Positions 1-7,484 of a stretch of DNA of 64,000 bases are shown here, one piece after another. Source of the stretch: CAVTSA01 sp963790575. GTDB lineage: Bacteria; Chloroflexota; Dormibacteria; Dormibacterales; Dormibacteraceae. The stretch is from NCBI GenBank assembly GCA_963790575.1, contig CAWBPD010000018.1, positions 1-64,000 of the forward strand, read 5' to 3'. Within the stretch, counting starts at the first letter, position 1. The number at the start of each line of letters is the position of its first letter. The position numbers and the translations under genes are program-made. The notes under the pieces were generated by a model. That model was not told the origin of the DNA, ran no database searches, and saw only the letters and a program-made list of their open reading frames with translations.

Positions 1-92
1 CAGACGTTCGATATCATAAAGCGTCCTTGGTAAGGAGGCGACGCCTGATGGGCCGTCTGTGCATGCCGCTCACACCAGCGTTTGATGCGACG

Positions 93-98
93 TATGAT
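93..98 (+). promoter_or_regulatory. Candidate leaderless -10 element of vapBC
   Basis: A TATGAT hexamer sits six bases upstream of the ATG at 105, the spacing expected if transcription starts on the A of that start codon. No Shine-Dalgarno sequence precedes the ATG, which fits leaderless translation as is common in actinobacteria. No convincing -35 element was found. The same site is at 19473-19478 in copy B. Confidence 0.4.
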
Positions 99-104
99 GC
101 GGTG

Positions 105-332
105 ATGCGGACCACGATCGACCTGCCCGACGATCTCCATCGCGCGGCCACGCTGATCGCCCGTGACCGGCACCAGACCCTGAGCCGGACCGTGGAAAGC
201 CTAATGCGCGCCGCCCTGGCTCACGACGACCACACCACGATCGAGATCGATCCCGATAGTGGTCTGCCGACGGTACGGGTCGGACGGCGGATCACGGCCG
301 AGGACGTGGCCGCGATAGACGAAGATGCCTGA
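105..332 (+). CDS. VapB-type antitoxin (ribbon-helix-helix), copy A
   Basis: Predicted antitoxin of a type II toxin-antitoxin pair. It should bind DNA through an N-terminal ribbon-helix-helix and neutralise the downstream PIN toxin through its C-terminal tail. The start chosen at 105 gives 75 residues beginning MRTTIDLPDDLH, the classic short RHH strand followed by two helices. The frame is open back to 27, but those extra 26 residues are arginine-rich and unlike the family, so they are probably untranslated. The acidic C-terminus (AAIDEDA) suits toxin binding. The last eight bases overlap vapC, implying coupled translation. Copy B differs only upstream of this start. Confidence 0.8.
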   Translation: MRTTIDLPDDLHRAATLIARDRHQTLSRTVESLMRAALAHDDHTTIEIDPDSGLPTVRVGRRITAEDVAAIDEDA

Positions 333-744
333 GCGCACCCGCGGCGGGTGCCTGCTGGACGGCAACGTGCTGGTCGCACTGGTGGTGGCGGAGCACGTGC
401 ACCATGCGACAGCCAGGGCGTGGTTCCGCCAGGCCGGTCGATTTGCGACCTGCCCCACTGTCCAGGGCACCTTGCTCAGGCTGCTCATCCGCCAGGGCAC
501 GAGCATTAGCGAAGCGCGCGAAGCGCTGTCGATTCTGACCGGCCATGCCCGCCACGAGCAGTGGTTCGATGACCTGACCTATCTGGAGGTCGACCTCTCG
601 CGCGTACTTGGCCACCGGCAGGTGACCGACGCCTACCTTGCGGGTCTGGCCAGGGCCCATCGAGGCCGCCTCGCGACCCTTGACCAAGGGCTTGCGGTGA
701 CAGCCCCAGACGTGGCCGAGCTCATCCCTGTTCTCTCCGCCTGA
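325..744 (+). CDS. VapC-type PIN-domain ribonuclease toxin, copy A
   Basis: A 139-residue PIN-domain protein, the normal VapC length. Family members cleave RNA, often tRNA, using Mg2+ held by clustered acidic residues. Visible candidates are D12 in LLDGN, D102 in QVTDAYL and D120 in RLATLD. The second position carries Gln (about Q47 in PTVQG) rather than Glu, as in the TQ-type VapC subgroup. The ATG at 325 lies inside the antitoxin gene, so the two form one operon. The protein is identical in copy B. VapBC placed at the edge of a duplicated unit could stabilise the unit, but that is inference. Confidence 0.85.
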   Translation: MPERTRGGCLLDGNVLVALVVAEHVHHATARAWFRQAGRFATCPTVQGTLLRLLIRQGTSISEAREALSILTGHARHEQWFDDLTYLEVDLSRVLGHRQVTDAYLAGLARAHRGRLATLDQGLAVTAPDVAELIPVLSA

Positions 745-751
745 CCCAGGT

Positions 752-771
752 GCCGGGCGCAGCGGCCCGGC
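752..771. terminator. GC-rich hairpin between vapC and the convergent VOC gene
   Basis: GCCGGGC and GCCCGGC form a perfect 7-bp stem around a 6-base loop, starting seven bases after the vapC stop. There is no T-run, so this would be a T-less terminator serving two converging genes. Copy B keeps the stem with one loop change (20132-20151). Confidence 0.4.
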
Positions 772-902
772 CACGCTAGACCGCTGGGTGAACCTGGCCG
801 CTAGTACCTGCCGCTGGTCCGGGCACCCGGCCATGGCGTTCCGGGACAAGAGCAAGAGGCCACTGGCTCGAGAGCAGCGCCGCCCACCACCTTGTCTTGG
901 TG

Positions 903-1304
903 CTATTCACCGTGTAGGAAGAGGCACAAAGGGTGGCCGGCGGGGTCGAGCATGATCCGCAGGCGTTCTCGGTCGCGGTCGGGTGGTTGCCATGGCGCTT
1001 CGGTGCCGCCCGCCTCGAGGGCGGTGGCGACAGCGGTCTCCAGGTCATCGACCAAGACCTCGAAGTGCATCATTTTGGCTTGCGTGCCGGAGCGTTCCGG
1101 CCAGGTCGGCGGTTGATACCAATCCTCACCCTGAATGTTGAGGTGCACACCTCCAGCCGGGTCGCGCAACTGGGCCCATCCAGGCGGTTCGAAATCGCCC
1201 ATCTCGAATCCCAGGAGCCGTTCATAGAAGCGGGCCACAGGACCGGCGTCCGCGCAATCGATGGCGACGCCGACCCACTGAAGGGTGCTGCTCATCTCCG
1301 ACAT
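903..1304 (-). CDS. VOC-superfamily (glyoxalase/bleomycin-resistance fold) protein, copy A
   Basis: A 133-residue single VOC-domain protein. The N-terminal half (WVGVAIDCADAGPVARFYERLLGFE) and C-terminal half (HFEVLVDDLETAVATALEAGG, then DPAGHPLCLFLH) show the paired beta-alpha-beta pattern of the family. Members bind metals or small ligands and include lyases, dioxygenases and resistance proteins; the substrate here is unknown. The frame is open much further upstream to 1817, but that extension reads antisense across the FAD gene and is low complexity, so the Met at 1304 is preferred (a second Met lies three codons on). It diverges from the FAD oxidoreductase gene. One residue differs in copy B (Glu/Gly near 113). 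Confidence 0.75.
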   Translation of the reverse strand: MSEMSSTLQWVGVAIDCADAGPVARFYERLLGFEMGDFEPPGWAQLRDPAGGVHLNIQGEDWYQPPTWPERSGTQAKMMHFEVLVDDLETAVATALEAGGTEAPWQPPDRDRERLRIMLDPAGHPLCLFLHGE

Positions 1305-1510
1305 TCTGGTCGCTTGGCGTGACGCGCAGGTCTCGGCGCAGAATCGGCCCGTGACCGCCGACCAGGACCAGGTGGTCCCCGACCCGGGGACGGGTCCGCG
1401 ACCTGGGTGTGGCAGAGGTGCGGCGCGGAGCAGGAGGTGGTGGTGGAAGCAGCAGACCGTGCCAAGGCCGTTAGCAATCCCCAGCGGACAATCAGAGTCC
1501 CAAAAGCGGC

Positions 1511-2647
1511 ATGACGCTGAGCCATAGCTTCGACGTGGTCGTGGTCGGCGCCGGCGTGATCGGATCATCGATCGGATACCACCTGGCCAAGACGGGGAGC
1601 CAGGTGATGATCGCGGATCCTGGCTCGCCGGTTTCCCCGAGCGCCTCCTGGGCCAGCGCTGGGGGGGTGAGGAGGCAGGATCGGGACCCCCGAGAGTGGG
1701 AACTGACGCTCGCGGCGAGCAACAGGTGGCCTCTCTTGGAGGATGAGCTTGAGGCCGACTGCGCATTTCGAGCCGGCGGTCACCTTCACGTGGCGGAGAC
1801 GGAGACGGATCTTGCAAGGCTGGCCGAGCGGGCGGCGCGTGAGCGCGCGGCCGGTATCGAGACCGAACTTGTCGACGCCACCGAAGCTCACGAGCTGGCC
1901 CCCATCCTCGCCCCCTCGGTGATCGGTGGCACCTTCACGAGCGGCGACGGTCAGGCTGACCCAAGGCTCACGACTCGCGCGTTCCTTGACGCCGCGGTAC
2001 GGAGCGGTGCGATCCATCGGCGGGAGGCGGTCGATGGCTTCCTCGTCGCGGGCAGCAAGGTCCGGGGCGTGCGCTTGGGCTCCGAGCAGGTGAACGCGAC
2101 CCACGTGGTGCTTGCCGCGGGGTCCTGGTCTCCGCGCCTGCTGGGCCAATTGGACTTCGACCTTCCGCTCCGCGTCGAGGGCCTGCAGATGCTGCGCAGT
2201 GATCCGGTGGATCCGATTCTCGTCCCGACCGTCGGGTCTGAGAGTCGACCGATCTCGTTCAAGCAGCAGCCGTCCGGAGCGTTCTACATCGGAGGCGGGT
2301 GGCCGGCGGAAGTGAACCAAGAGATTCATACCTGCGAGCTGCTGGAGGACTCGGTCAAAGGCAGTTGGGAGACGGCTTGTGAACTCTTCCCGACACTGCG
2401 GCACAGAAGGATCGACGGCCGCCTGTGCGGGCTGGAGGGCGTCTCGGTCGACGGAGTCCCGCTCATCGGCCCCCTGCCCGGTACCGACGGCGCTTACGTC
2501 GCGGTTGGATTCAGCGGCCACGGATTCCAACTCTCGCCGGCGGTGGGAAAGGCGGTGGCAGAGGAACTGATGGGTGGACAGCCCTCCGCGTTGGACGGTC
2601 TGCGGCCCAATCGGTTCGTGGGGCATGGCCCGGTAAGGCCGCTTTGA
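1511..2647 (+). CDS. DAO-family FAD-dependent oxidoreductase, copy A
   Basis: A 378-residue flavoenzyme. The N-terminus has the dinucleotide-binding loop G13-A-G15-V-I-G18 with an acidic residue at D36 for the FAD ribose. The C-terminus has the DAO ending around DGVPLIGPLPGTDGAYVAVG. The family oxidises the C-N bond of amino acids or secondary amines (glycine oxidase, sarcosine oxidase, D-amino acid dehydrogenase); the exact substrate cannot be read here. Its presence in the same unit as a copper amine oxidase and APC permease suggests amine or amino acid catabolism. No clear ribosome site precedes the ATG. Copy B differs by one residue (E127 to Q in EAHELAP). Confidence 0.85.
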   Translation: MTLSHSFDVVVVGAGVIGSSIGYHLAKTGSQVMIADPGSPVSPSASWASAGGVRRQDRDPREWELTLAASNRWPLLEDELEADCAFRAGGHLHVAETETDLARLAERAARERAAGIETELVDATEAHELAPILAPSVIGGTFTSGDGQADPRLTTRAFLDAAVRSGAIHRREAVDGFLVAGSKVRGVRLGSEQVNATHVVLAAGSWSPRLLGQLDFDLPLRVEGLQMLRSDPVDPILVPTVGSESRPISFKQQPSGAFYIGGGWPAEVNQEIHTCELLEDSVKGSWETACELFPTLRHRRIDGRLCGLEGVSVDGVPLIGPLPGTDGAYVAVGFSGHGFQLSPAVGKAVAEELMGGQPSALDGLRPNRFVGHGPVRPL

Positions 2648-2683
2648 CGGGAAGGTGGTGCCACACCGCCTCAAATAGGGCCG

Positions 2684-2697
2684 CTTTCACGTGAAAG
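2684..2697. terminator. Perfect 14-base palindrome CTTTCACGTGAAAG
   Basis: It lies between the converging FAD and HdeD genes, so a hairpin terminator (5-bp stem, ACGT loop) is the simplest reading. The perfect symmetry would also suit a dimeric regulator site. It is repeated at 22064-22077. Confidence 0.35.
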
Positions 2698-2712
2698 TGG
2701 GTTTGTGGGCCC

Positions 2713-3285
2713 TCACCGAGCGGCGCGAGCCCTCCTGAGCAGGATCGCCTGCACGACCGTGATCACCCCGAGGACAATCAAGAAACTGCCCAGCACCCAG
2801 GCGATGAAAGCGATCGGGGGTACGGGCGTGGCGAGGACGATCACGCCGGCCACCACGCTCAGGACTCCGATCAGGGCGATCACTCCGCGCCGCGGCGCAT
2901 GGCTTTCGGCAAGGCTCACAAAGAGGTCGATCGCACCGCTAGAGATCCAGTAGATGCCCAGCACCAGCCCAAGACCCAGGGCTTCGGACGCCAGTGAGCC
3001 GGGATAGCGGAGGAGAAGAACGCCGCCGATCAGCGAGATCACTCCGACCACGACGTAAGCGATCCGGAGCCATTCGTGGTCCGGCGGCACACTGAAGGCG
3101 CCCACGAACCTGAACACCGCCGACGCGATCAACTGGACCGCGAAGAGCGTCGCCACCACGAAGAGCGGGTGCCCGGGCCAAAAGATGACGATCACACCCA
3201 GTGCCGTGGTGAGGATTCCGAACGCGAACCGAAGCCACGGGTCGAGGGAGGTCCATCCAGCCCGTCGAGCGCGCGCCGCCGCCAT
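2713..3285 (-). CDS. HdeD/DUF308 family membrane protein, intact copy A version
   Basis: About 190 residues with six hydrophobic segments in three helical hairpins, the HdeD/DUF308 pattern. Examples are FAFGILTTALGVIVIFW, AYVVVGVISLIGGVLLL and GVIALIGVLSVVAGVIVLA. HdeD of enteric bacteria is linked to acid stress; in other phyla the role is unknown. The reading frame extends to a TTG at 3324, but the ATG at 3285 with AGGGA just upstream is a better start. In copy B only the C-terminal part survives. A second, different HdeD gene is at 63252. Confidence 0.75.
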   Translation of the reverse strand: MAAARARRAGWTSLDPWLRFAFGILTTALGVIVIFWPGHPLFVVATLFAVQLIASAVFRFVGAFSVPPDHEWLRIAYVVVGVISLIGGVLLLRYPGSLASEALGLGLVLGIYWISSGAIDLFVSLAESHAPRRGVIALIGVLSVVAGVIVLATPVPPIAFIAWVLGSFLIVLGVITVVQAILLRRARAAR

Positions 3286-3315
3286 TGGTCCCTGATCGTC
3301 GCAGGTGGTCGCTGA

Positions 3316-3924
3316 GGCCGTCAACGGAAAAGAGACCGGGACAGCTCAGCGAGCACGGTGATCGCGCCCGTCTTCGACGAAACCGGCAAACTCCGGGGGT
3401 TCTCGAAGGTGACCCGCGACATGTCAGGCCGTCGTCGCGCCCAGATGCGCACGCAGGCCGGGTTGACGCTCAGCGAGGCGACGCTGCGGGAGCGGCCGGC
3501 CCGCACGCTGCTCCTGCTCTTGGCCAGGGCCGCCCGTGCGCTGACGGGCGCCCCGGCCGTGACCATCTCCACACCCACCAGTGCCGAGGATGAACTCGAG
3601 GTCACCATCGCGCTCGGACCCGACGCCCCGCGGCTGCGCGGCGGCCGGGTGGCGAGTGCGCAATTCGGCGAGCCCACCGGATCACTGGCGGCGGAGGTGA
3701 CGGAGGAGACCTGGCACGACTTCCTCCCGGCGCGGCCCCGCGAACTGCCCCAGGAGGGGATCGTGCTTCCGATCGTGACCGGCGCCGAGCTGCGCGCGGT
3801 TGTGACCTTGCCCGGGGGATCGAGGCGTCCTGCCTTCGAGCCGGCCGACCTGCAGGGGGGCCGGTTTGACATTCAGAGCGCGCCCGGGCAAGGCACCGCC
3901 CTCCGCATCCTGATGCCTCGCTGA
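3316..3924 (+). pseudogene. Remnant of a PAS-GAF sensor histidine kinase
   Basis: The open frame from 3316 starts inside the end of a PAS domain (VIAPVFDETGKLRGFSKVTRD followed by arginines). It passes through GAF-like sequence (LLARAARALTGAPAVTIST) and then jumps straight to the last strand of a kinase ATPase domain (FDIQSAPGQGTALRILMPR). The first part of the sensor, the His-containing dimerisation helix and most of the ATPase domain are missing, so it cannot be a working kinase. No ribosome site was seen before the first possible start, GTG 3358. It lies upstream of the DevR-like regulator and may be its lost partner. The whole remnant is absent from copy B. Confidence 0.7.
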
Positions 3925-3992
3925 TCGCCCTCCGAGCCGGAACCGCCAGACCATCCGCAGGATTCGCAAGAACTTCCAGACATACCTCCCGT

Positions 3993-4044
3993 TTCGCACG
4001 GAAGGGGCGTCATACGCCTCCGAACAGCCGCCGTTCCGTGCGAA
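3993..4044. repeat. 11-bp inverted repeat marking the copy B deletion edge
   Basis: TTCGCACGGAA at 3993-4003 and TTCCGTGCGAA at 4034-4044 are exact reverse complements separated by 30 bases. In copy B the left arm is gone: the right breakpoint of the 1,038-base deletion falls just after it, leaving only the right arm at 22376-22386. Confidence 0.75.
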
Positions 4045-4054
4045 GGGGGTCCTT

Positions 4055-4377
4055 GGTGGAGGCGAGGGCCGGCGTGTCCCTGCTGCAAGGGGCCATCCGG
4101 CCCTATCCGTCAGCCCAACACCAGGAGATCCTGACGGTGATGGGAGTCATTGCCCGGGAGGTGGCACGCGCGGGATCGGAAGAGGTGCGCGTCAGTGCGG
4201 TCATGCATCGCAACGTGTTCGCCGGGCCGCGGGCCGCATCGCGGCCGAACTGATTATCAGGGCCTGCCGGTGGTCGACCGGGACCGCCGTCTGCTCGGGA
4301 TCGTGGCGCCCTTGGAACTGCTTGACGTGTACCTGCGAGGCGCGTCCGAGACCCCCGCCGGGACTCTGTGGTCCTGA
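4055..4377 (+). pseudogene. Frameshifted CBS-domain protein, copy A
   Basis: Pieces of a CBS domain appear in three frames in succession: VRVSAVMHRNVF in the first, RIAAELIIR in the second, and QGLPVVDRDRRLLGIVAPLELLDVY in the third. Together they give the usual order of a CBS motif (VMxxNVF, helix, GLPVVDxDxRLLGIV). At least two small indels separate them, so no full protein can be made. CBS domains sense adenine nucleotides, and CBS proteins are typical members of DosR-type dormancy regulons. The same breaks are present in copy B, so the damage predates the duplication. Confidence 0.65.
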
Positions 4378-4453
4378 TCGCGAAGGGGGTCTCACTACGA
4401 TGACGCTAGAGCGGTCGCCGTCGGCGCGCGGACGCTGATTGAGGAGACAGGAG

Positions 4454-5140
4454 ATGCCTGAATCTGACGAGGCTCCGGCGCAGGTCCGGATCCTGATCGT
4501 GGACGACCACGAGGTGGTCCGCGACGGCCTGCGGGCCATGCTCAGCACCCAGAGTGGATTCTTCGTGGTCGGCGAGGCGGCCAGTGTCCAGCAGGCGATC
4601 GCCGCGGCCGAGTCGCTGCGCCCGGACGTCGTCATCATGGACGTCCGCCTCATCGACGGGAGCGGGATCGACGCGACGCGCGACATCCGGGCCCAGCGGC
4701 CGGAGACCAAGGTCCTGATGCTGACCTCCTACGCCGACGACGAGGCGCTGTTCGCCTCCATCATGGCGGGAGCCAGCGGCTACGTCCTGAAGCAGATCCG
4801 GATGGGCGAGTTGATCAACGCGGTGCGCGCGGTCGCCAGAGGTCAAAGCCTGCTCGACCCGGCGGTCACGTCCGCTGTCCTGGAACGCCTTCGCAAGGGC
4901 AAGCATCTGCTGCGCGACGAGAAGCTGTCCCGCCTCACGCCGCAGGAGGAGCGGATCCTGGAGCTGGTCGCCGAAGGCCAGACCAACCGTGACATCGGGG
5001 TGGCGCTCCACCTGGCGGAAAAGACGGTGAAGAACTACGTCTCCACCATCCTTTCCAAGCTGGAGGTCCAGCGCCGGGCTGAGGCGGCCGCGTACCTGGC
5101 CCGGCACACCTCGACACCGGGGTCGACGCCCCAGGGCTGA
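4454..5140 (+). CDS. DevR/DosR-like NarL-family response regulator, copy A
   Basis: A 228-residue two-domain regulator. The receiver domain (11-130) has the acidic pair D17-D18, phospho-acceptor D63 in VIMDVRL, T91 and K113. The LuxR-type helix-turn-helix is at 158-215 (RLTPQEERILELVAEGQTN, then LAEKTVKNYVS). The phrases LTSYADDEALF, AGASGYV and SLLDPA closely match mycobacterial DevR/DosR, the hypoxia and dormancy regulator. The ATG at 4454 follows GAGGAG at eight bases, better than a start five codons earlier. A possible -10 (TACGAT) is at 4396. Neighbours UspA, CBS and PNPOx proteins fit a DosR-type regulon. Its likely kinase is decayed. The protein is identical in copy B. Confidence 0.88.
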   Translation: MPESDEAPAQVRILIVDDHEVVRDGLRAMLSTQSGFFVVGEAASVQQAIAAAESLRPDVVIMDVRLIDGSGIDATRDIRAQRPETKVLMLTSYADDEALFASIMAGASGYVLKQIRMGELINAVRAVARGQSLLDPAVTSAVLERLRKGKHLLRDEKLSRLTPQEERILELVAEGQTNRDIGVALHLAEKTVKNYVSTILSKLEVQRRAEAAAYLARHTSTPGSTPQG

Positions 5141-5159
5141 GCCAGGGGCGGGGCGATGG

Positions 5160-6035
5160 TCAGCCGCGCGTCTGTGACCGTTCCTCGCCGGTCGGCTTCG
5201 GGGCTCCGGTCGCGACCAGGACGGTGCGGCGCGTGTGGGCGATGACCGTGCGGGCCACGCTGCCCAGGAGCAGCGCCTCGACGTTCCCCGGACGTCGCGA
5301 CCCAAGCACGATCAGGTCCGCGTCCAGCTCGTCCGCCGCCCGCGCGATCGCGGCCCCCGTGCCTTCGAGCGCATAGGTCCGCCGCGAGGAGCCGCGGACG
5401 CCGGCTTTCCGCAGGACCTCCAGCGCGTCATCCAGGGCCCGTGCGCCCTCCTCCTCCGCCGGGCCGGGATCGACGTAGAGCGGATAGGCCCCCAGGCCGC
5501 TGGCCGACGTATCCACGTAGAGCGCGGTGACCTCGGTCTCGGATCCGGCCAGGGCGGCGGCGGCGACCACCGCCTGGTGCGAGAGCTCGCCACCGTCGAC
5601 GGCGACCAGGACGTGCTTCAACCCCGCCGGTAGCTGCCGTTCGCCGTGGGAGACGACCAAAATCGGGGTGCTGATGCGAGACGCCAGGGCGCTCCCGACC
5701 GAACCGAGCATGAACCCGGCGACATCACCACGTCGGCGGCTTCCGAGCACGATCAGCTCCGCCGCGAAGGCGTCAGCCGAGGCCGCGATCGCCTCCGCGA
5801 CCGACTCGCCGTCGGCCTCGCGCCGTTCGACGGCGACTTCGAGATGGCGCGCCTGGAGATCCTGGGTGAGCCGGCGCAGGATCTCTTCGCCTTCGGCTCC
5901 CGCACGCCCGGCCTGAGGTCCCACCGTCAGCAGGCGCACCTGGGCGCCCTCTGGCGCTGCAACCGCGGCAACGGCAGGTGCGGCGCCCGCCACGAGTCCC
6001 TTGGGATCGACGGCAATCAGGATTCGGCGGTACAT
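5160..6035 (-). CDS. Tandem-domain universal stress protein (UspA), copy A
   Basis: A 291-residue cytoplasmic protein with two Usp domains (about 1-135 and 140-280). Each carries the nucleotide loop G-2x-G-9x-G(S/T): GSRRRGDVAGFMLGS near 98-112 and GSRRPGNVEALLLGS near 245. This implies ATP binding, as in mycobacterial Rv2623-type proteins of the DosR regulon. A GAGGAG site precedes the ATG at 6035. It converges with the response regulator gene 19 bases away. Copy B differs at two residues (Arg/His at 34; Gly/Ser in VDPGP). Confidence 0.9.
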   Translation of the reverse strand: MYRRILIAVDPKGLVAGAAPAVAAVAAPEGAQVRLLTVGPQAGRAGAEGEEILRRLTQDLQARHLEVAVERREADGESVAEAIAASADAFAAELIVLGSRRRGDVAGFMLGSVGSALASRISTPILVVSHGERQLPAGLKHVLVAVDGGELSHQAVVAAAALAGSETEVTALYVDTSASGLGAYPLYVDPGPAEEEGARALDDALEVLRKAGVRGSSRRTYALEGTGAAIARAADELDADLIVLGSRRPGNVEALLLGSVARTVIAHTRRTVLVATGAPKPTGEERSQTRG

Positions 6036-6229
6036 GACGGTCTCCTCGTCAGATTGTCAGGGGCGGGGGCCTGACCACGAGTATCTCCGGAACCATCAGC
6101 CGAGGTGGGGCCGGTCGCCGGGTCTGGAACGCGTCCACGTGATCCGCGGCCAACGGTCGCCTCCCGGCCCGCACGAGGGAGGTCGTTCGGCACTCCCCCT
6201 CCGCGTGTCCCGCGACGTCTGCTGGATGC

Positions 6230-6616
6230 ATGAACGCGAGCCATGTGATGTCAGCCCGGCGCGGGCCGCCTGGTGGAGGTCGACGTCCACCGGGGCCCGT
6301 GCTGCGCGGTGAGGACGTGGTGGGCGTGGTCAGCCGCCACGATCTGCCGAAGCAGATGTGTCGCGGCGACGCCACCATCACGGTCGAGGTGGCGAACCTC
6401 TTCCAGGAGGAGGGGACTGCGCTCGCCCACCTGGAGGTCGAGAGAAAGAACGGTATCGCATTCGTTCGCGGCGAGGCGAGTGCTCGCACCCGCGCACTCG
6501 CCCTCGAGCTGGCCAAGAGCGTACCTGGCGTGCTCGACGCACAGGTCCGCGAGGACGCGCCGGCGGCCGACGCTGGGTCCAGGTCGGCGGGTAGGCAATC
6601 CGTCCATGTTGGGTGA
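6230..6616 (+). CDS. Shortened CBS-BON domain protein, copy A
   Basis: 128 residues. MNASHVMSA resembles the start of a CBS protein, then LRGEDVVGVVSRHDL is the end of a CBS domain, followed by a BON-like stretch (VEVANLFQEEG, then FVRGEASARTRALALELAKSVPGV). Usual CBS-BON proteins have two CBS domains before BON (above 200 residues), so most of the CBS part is missing and the protein may be non-functional. The ribosome site is weak. Its stop overlaps the start of the next gene by 11 bases. Role inferred from family only: sensing of adenine nucleotides or stress. Confidence 0.5.
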   Translation: MNASHVMSARRGPPGGGRRPPGPVLRGEDVVGVVSRHDLPKQMCRGDATITVEVANLFQEEGTALAHLEVERKNGIAFVRGEASARTRALALELAKSVPGVLDAQVREDAPAADAGSRSAGRQSVHVG

Positions 6617-7070
6617 GCTGAGGCCGGACCGGATACATCACCTGCTGCACCTGGGAACGGTCGGGCGGATAGGTTGCCACGCGGGGGGACGTACCTACAT
6701 CACACCGATCGCGTACCTGTACGACGGCACGGCGATCTACGCCGCCTCCTTCGAAGGCTTGAAGCTGCGAATGATGCGCGAGAACCCCGATGTCTGTTTC
6801 GAGGTGGAGCGCTTCCAGGGCCTGACCGACTGGGAGACCGTGGTGGTGCAGGGCCATTTCGAGGAGCTCCAGGGGCAGGAAGCCGCAGCGGCCCGGTCCC
6901 AGCTCGCCCGCCATTTCCGCAAGCTTGGCCTCTCCTGGTTACGGACCCCGCCAAGCCCTGTGGACAAGGGCTGGGGGCGACGGCACCGGTTCGATCCATC
7001 GACGGGCCAGTCACCGGTTGTCTACCGGATCGTCCCGGTTGAGAGCTCCGGCCGCTTTGAACACGCGTGA
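6606..7070 (+). CDS. PNPOx-like FMN-binding split-barrel protein, copy A
   Basis: 154 residues from the ATG at 6606, inside the end of the CBS-BON gene. The split-barrel pattern is clear: HHLLHLGTVGRIGCHAGG, then TYITPIAYLYDGTAIYAAS, LKLRMMRENPDVCFEVE and WETVVVQGHFEEL. The family binds FMN or F420 and includes pyridoxamine phosphate oxidases and quinone or nitro-reductases; the substrate is unknown. Similar proteins occur in DosR regulons. The overlap implies coupled expression with CBS-BON. Copy B differs by Gly/Glu in the GWGRRHRF segment. Confidence 0.75.
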   Translation: MLGELRPDRIHHLLHLGTVGRIGCHAGGRTYITPIAYLYDGTAIYAASFEGLKLRMMRENPDVCFEVERFQGLTDWETVVVQGHFEELQGQEAAAARSQLARHFRKLGLSWLRTPPSPVDKGWGRRHRFDPSTGQSPVVYRIVPVESSGRFEHA

Positions 7071-7484
7071 CGCCGGGTGCACCAGGACGACGGGGCTCCT
7101 GGCTGGGGTCTCACGGCGGGGACCTGAAGCGGATCGCCTGCGACGCCCTCGCCCGAGTGCGGTGGGGGACCGCGGCCGGGGTAGCTCGACGTGCTGCACA
7201 TGGGCCGCGCGTTCCCACCACCACGGTGGCGCTGCGCAAGGCCCTGGACCTCCCTTTGCGCTCCCAGAGGGCGGCGACCGGACCGCCGAGGTGACGCGCG
7301 ATCGGGTGGTCATCCTGCGACCCGACGGCACCGAGTGGGGCACGGTTCCACGTCAGCGCTGGCGCCGGGTCCGCACCCGGCCCGGCACCGCCGCCCCTTC
7401 GAGGTGAAGGGCCCGCTCCAGCGTGGGCTTCGAGTCGCCTAGTCGTATGCGACCTGCGGTGCTCGAGCGGAGGGTTACGATCGC
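7071..7484. other. Gap without a recognisable gene, copy A
   Basis: Several short open stretches exist, among them one that would encode VTRDRVVILRPDGTEWGTVP, but no frame has a start, ribosome site and family resemblance together. It could be a decayed gene. Copy B carries a 9-base insertion and a 1-base loss here relative to copy A. Confidence 0.5.

Noticed and set aside
27..104. Longer start for the VapB antitoxin
   Set aside because: The extra 26 residues lack family resemblance, and a -10-like TATGAT lies inside this stretch next to the inner ATG.
903..1817. 304-residue version of the VOC protein
   Set aside because: The additional N-terminal part is Pro/Arg/Ser-rich and overlaps the FAD oxidoreductase on the other strand; the VOC domain begins at 1304.
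6049..6516. 155-residue leftward frame downstream of UspA start
   Set aside because: Ser/Arg-rich shadow of the CBS-BON gene, which shows recognisable domain motifs in the forward direction.
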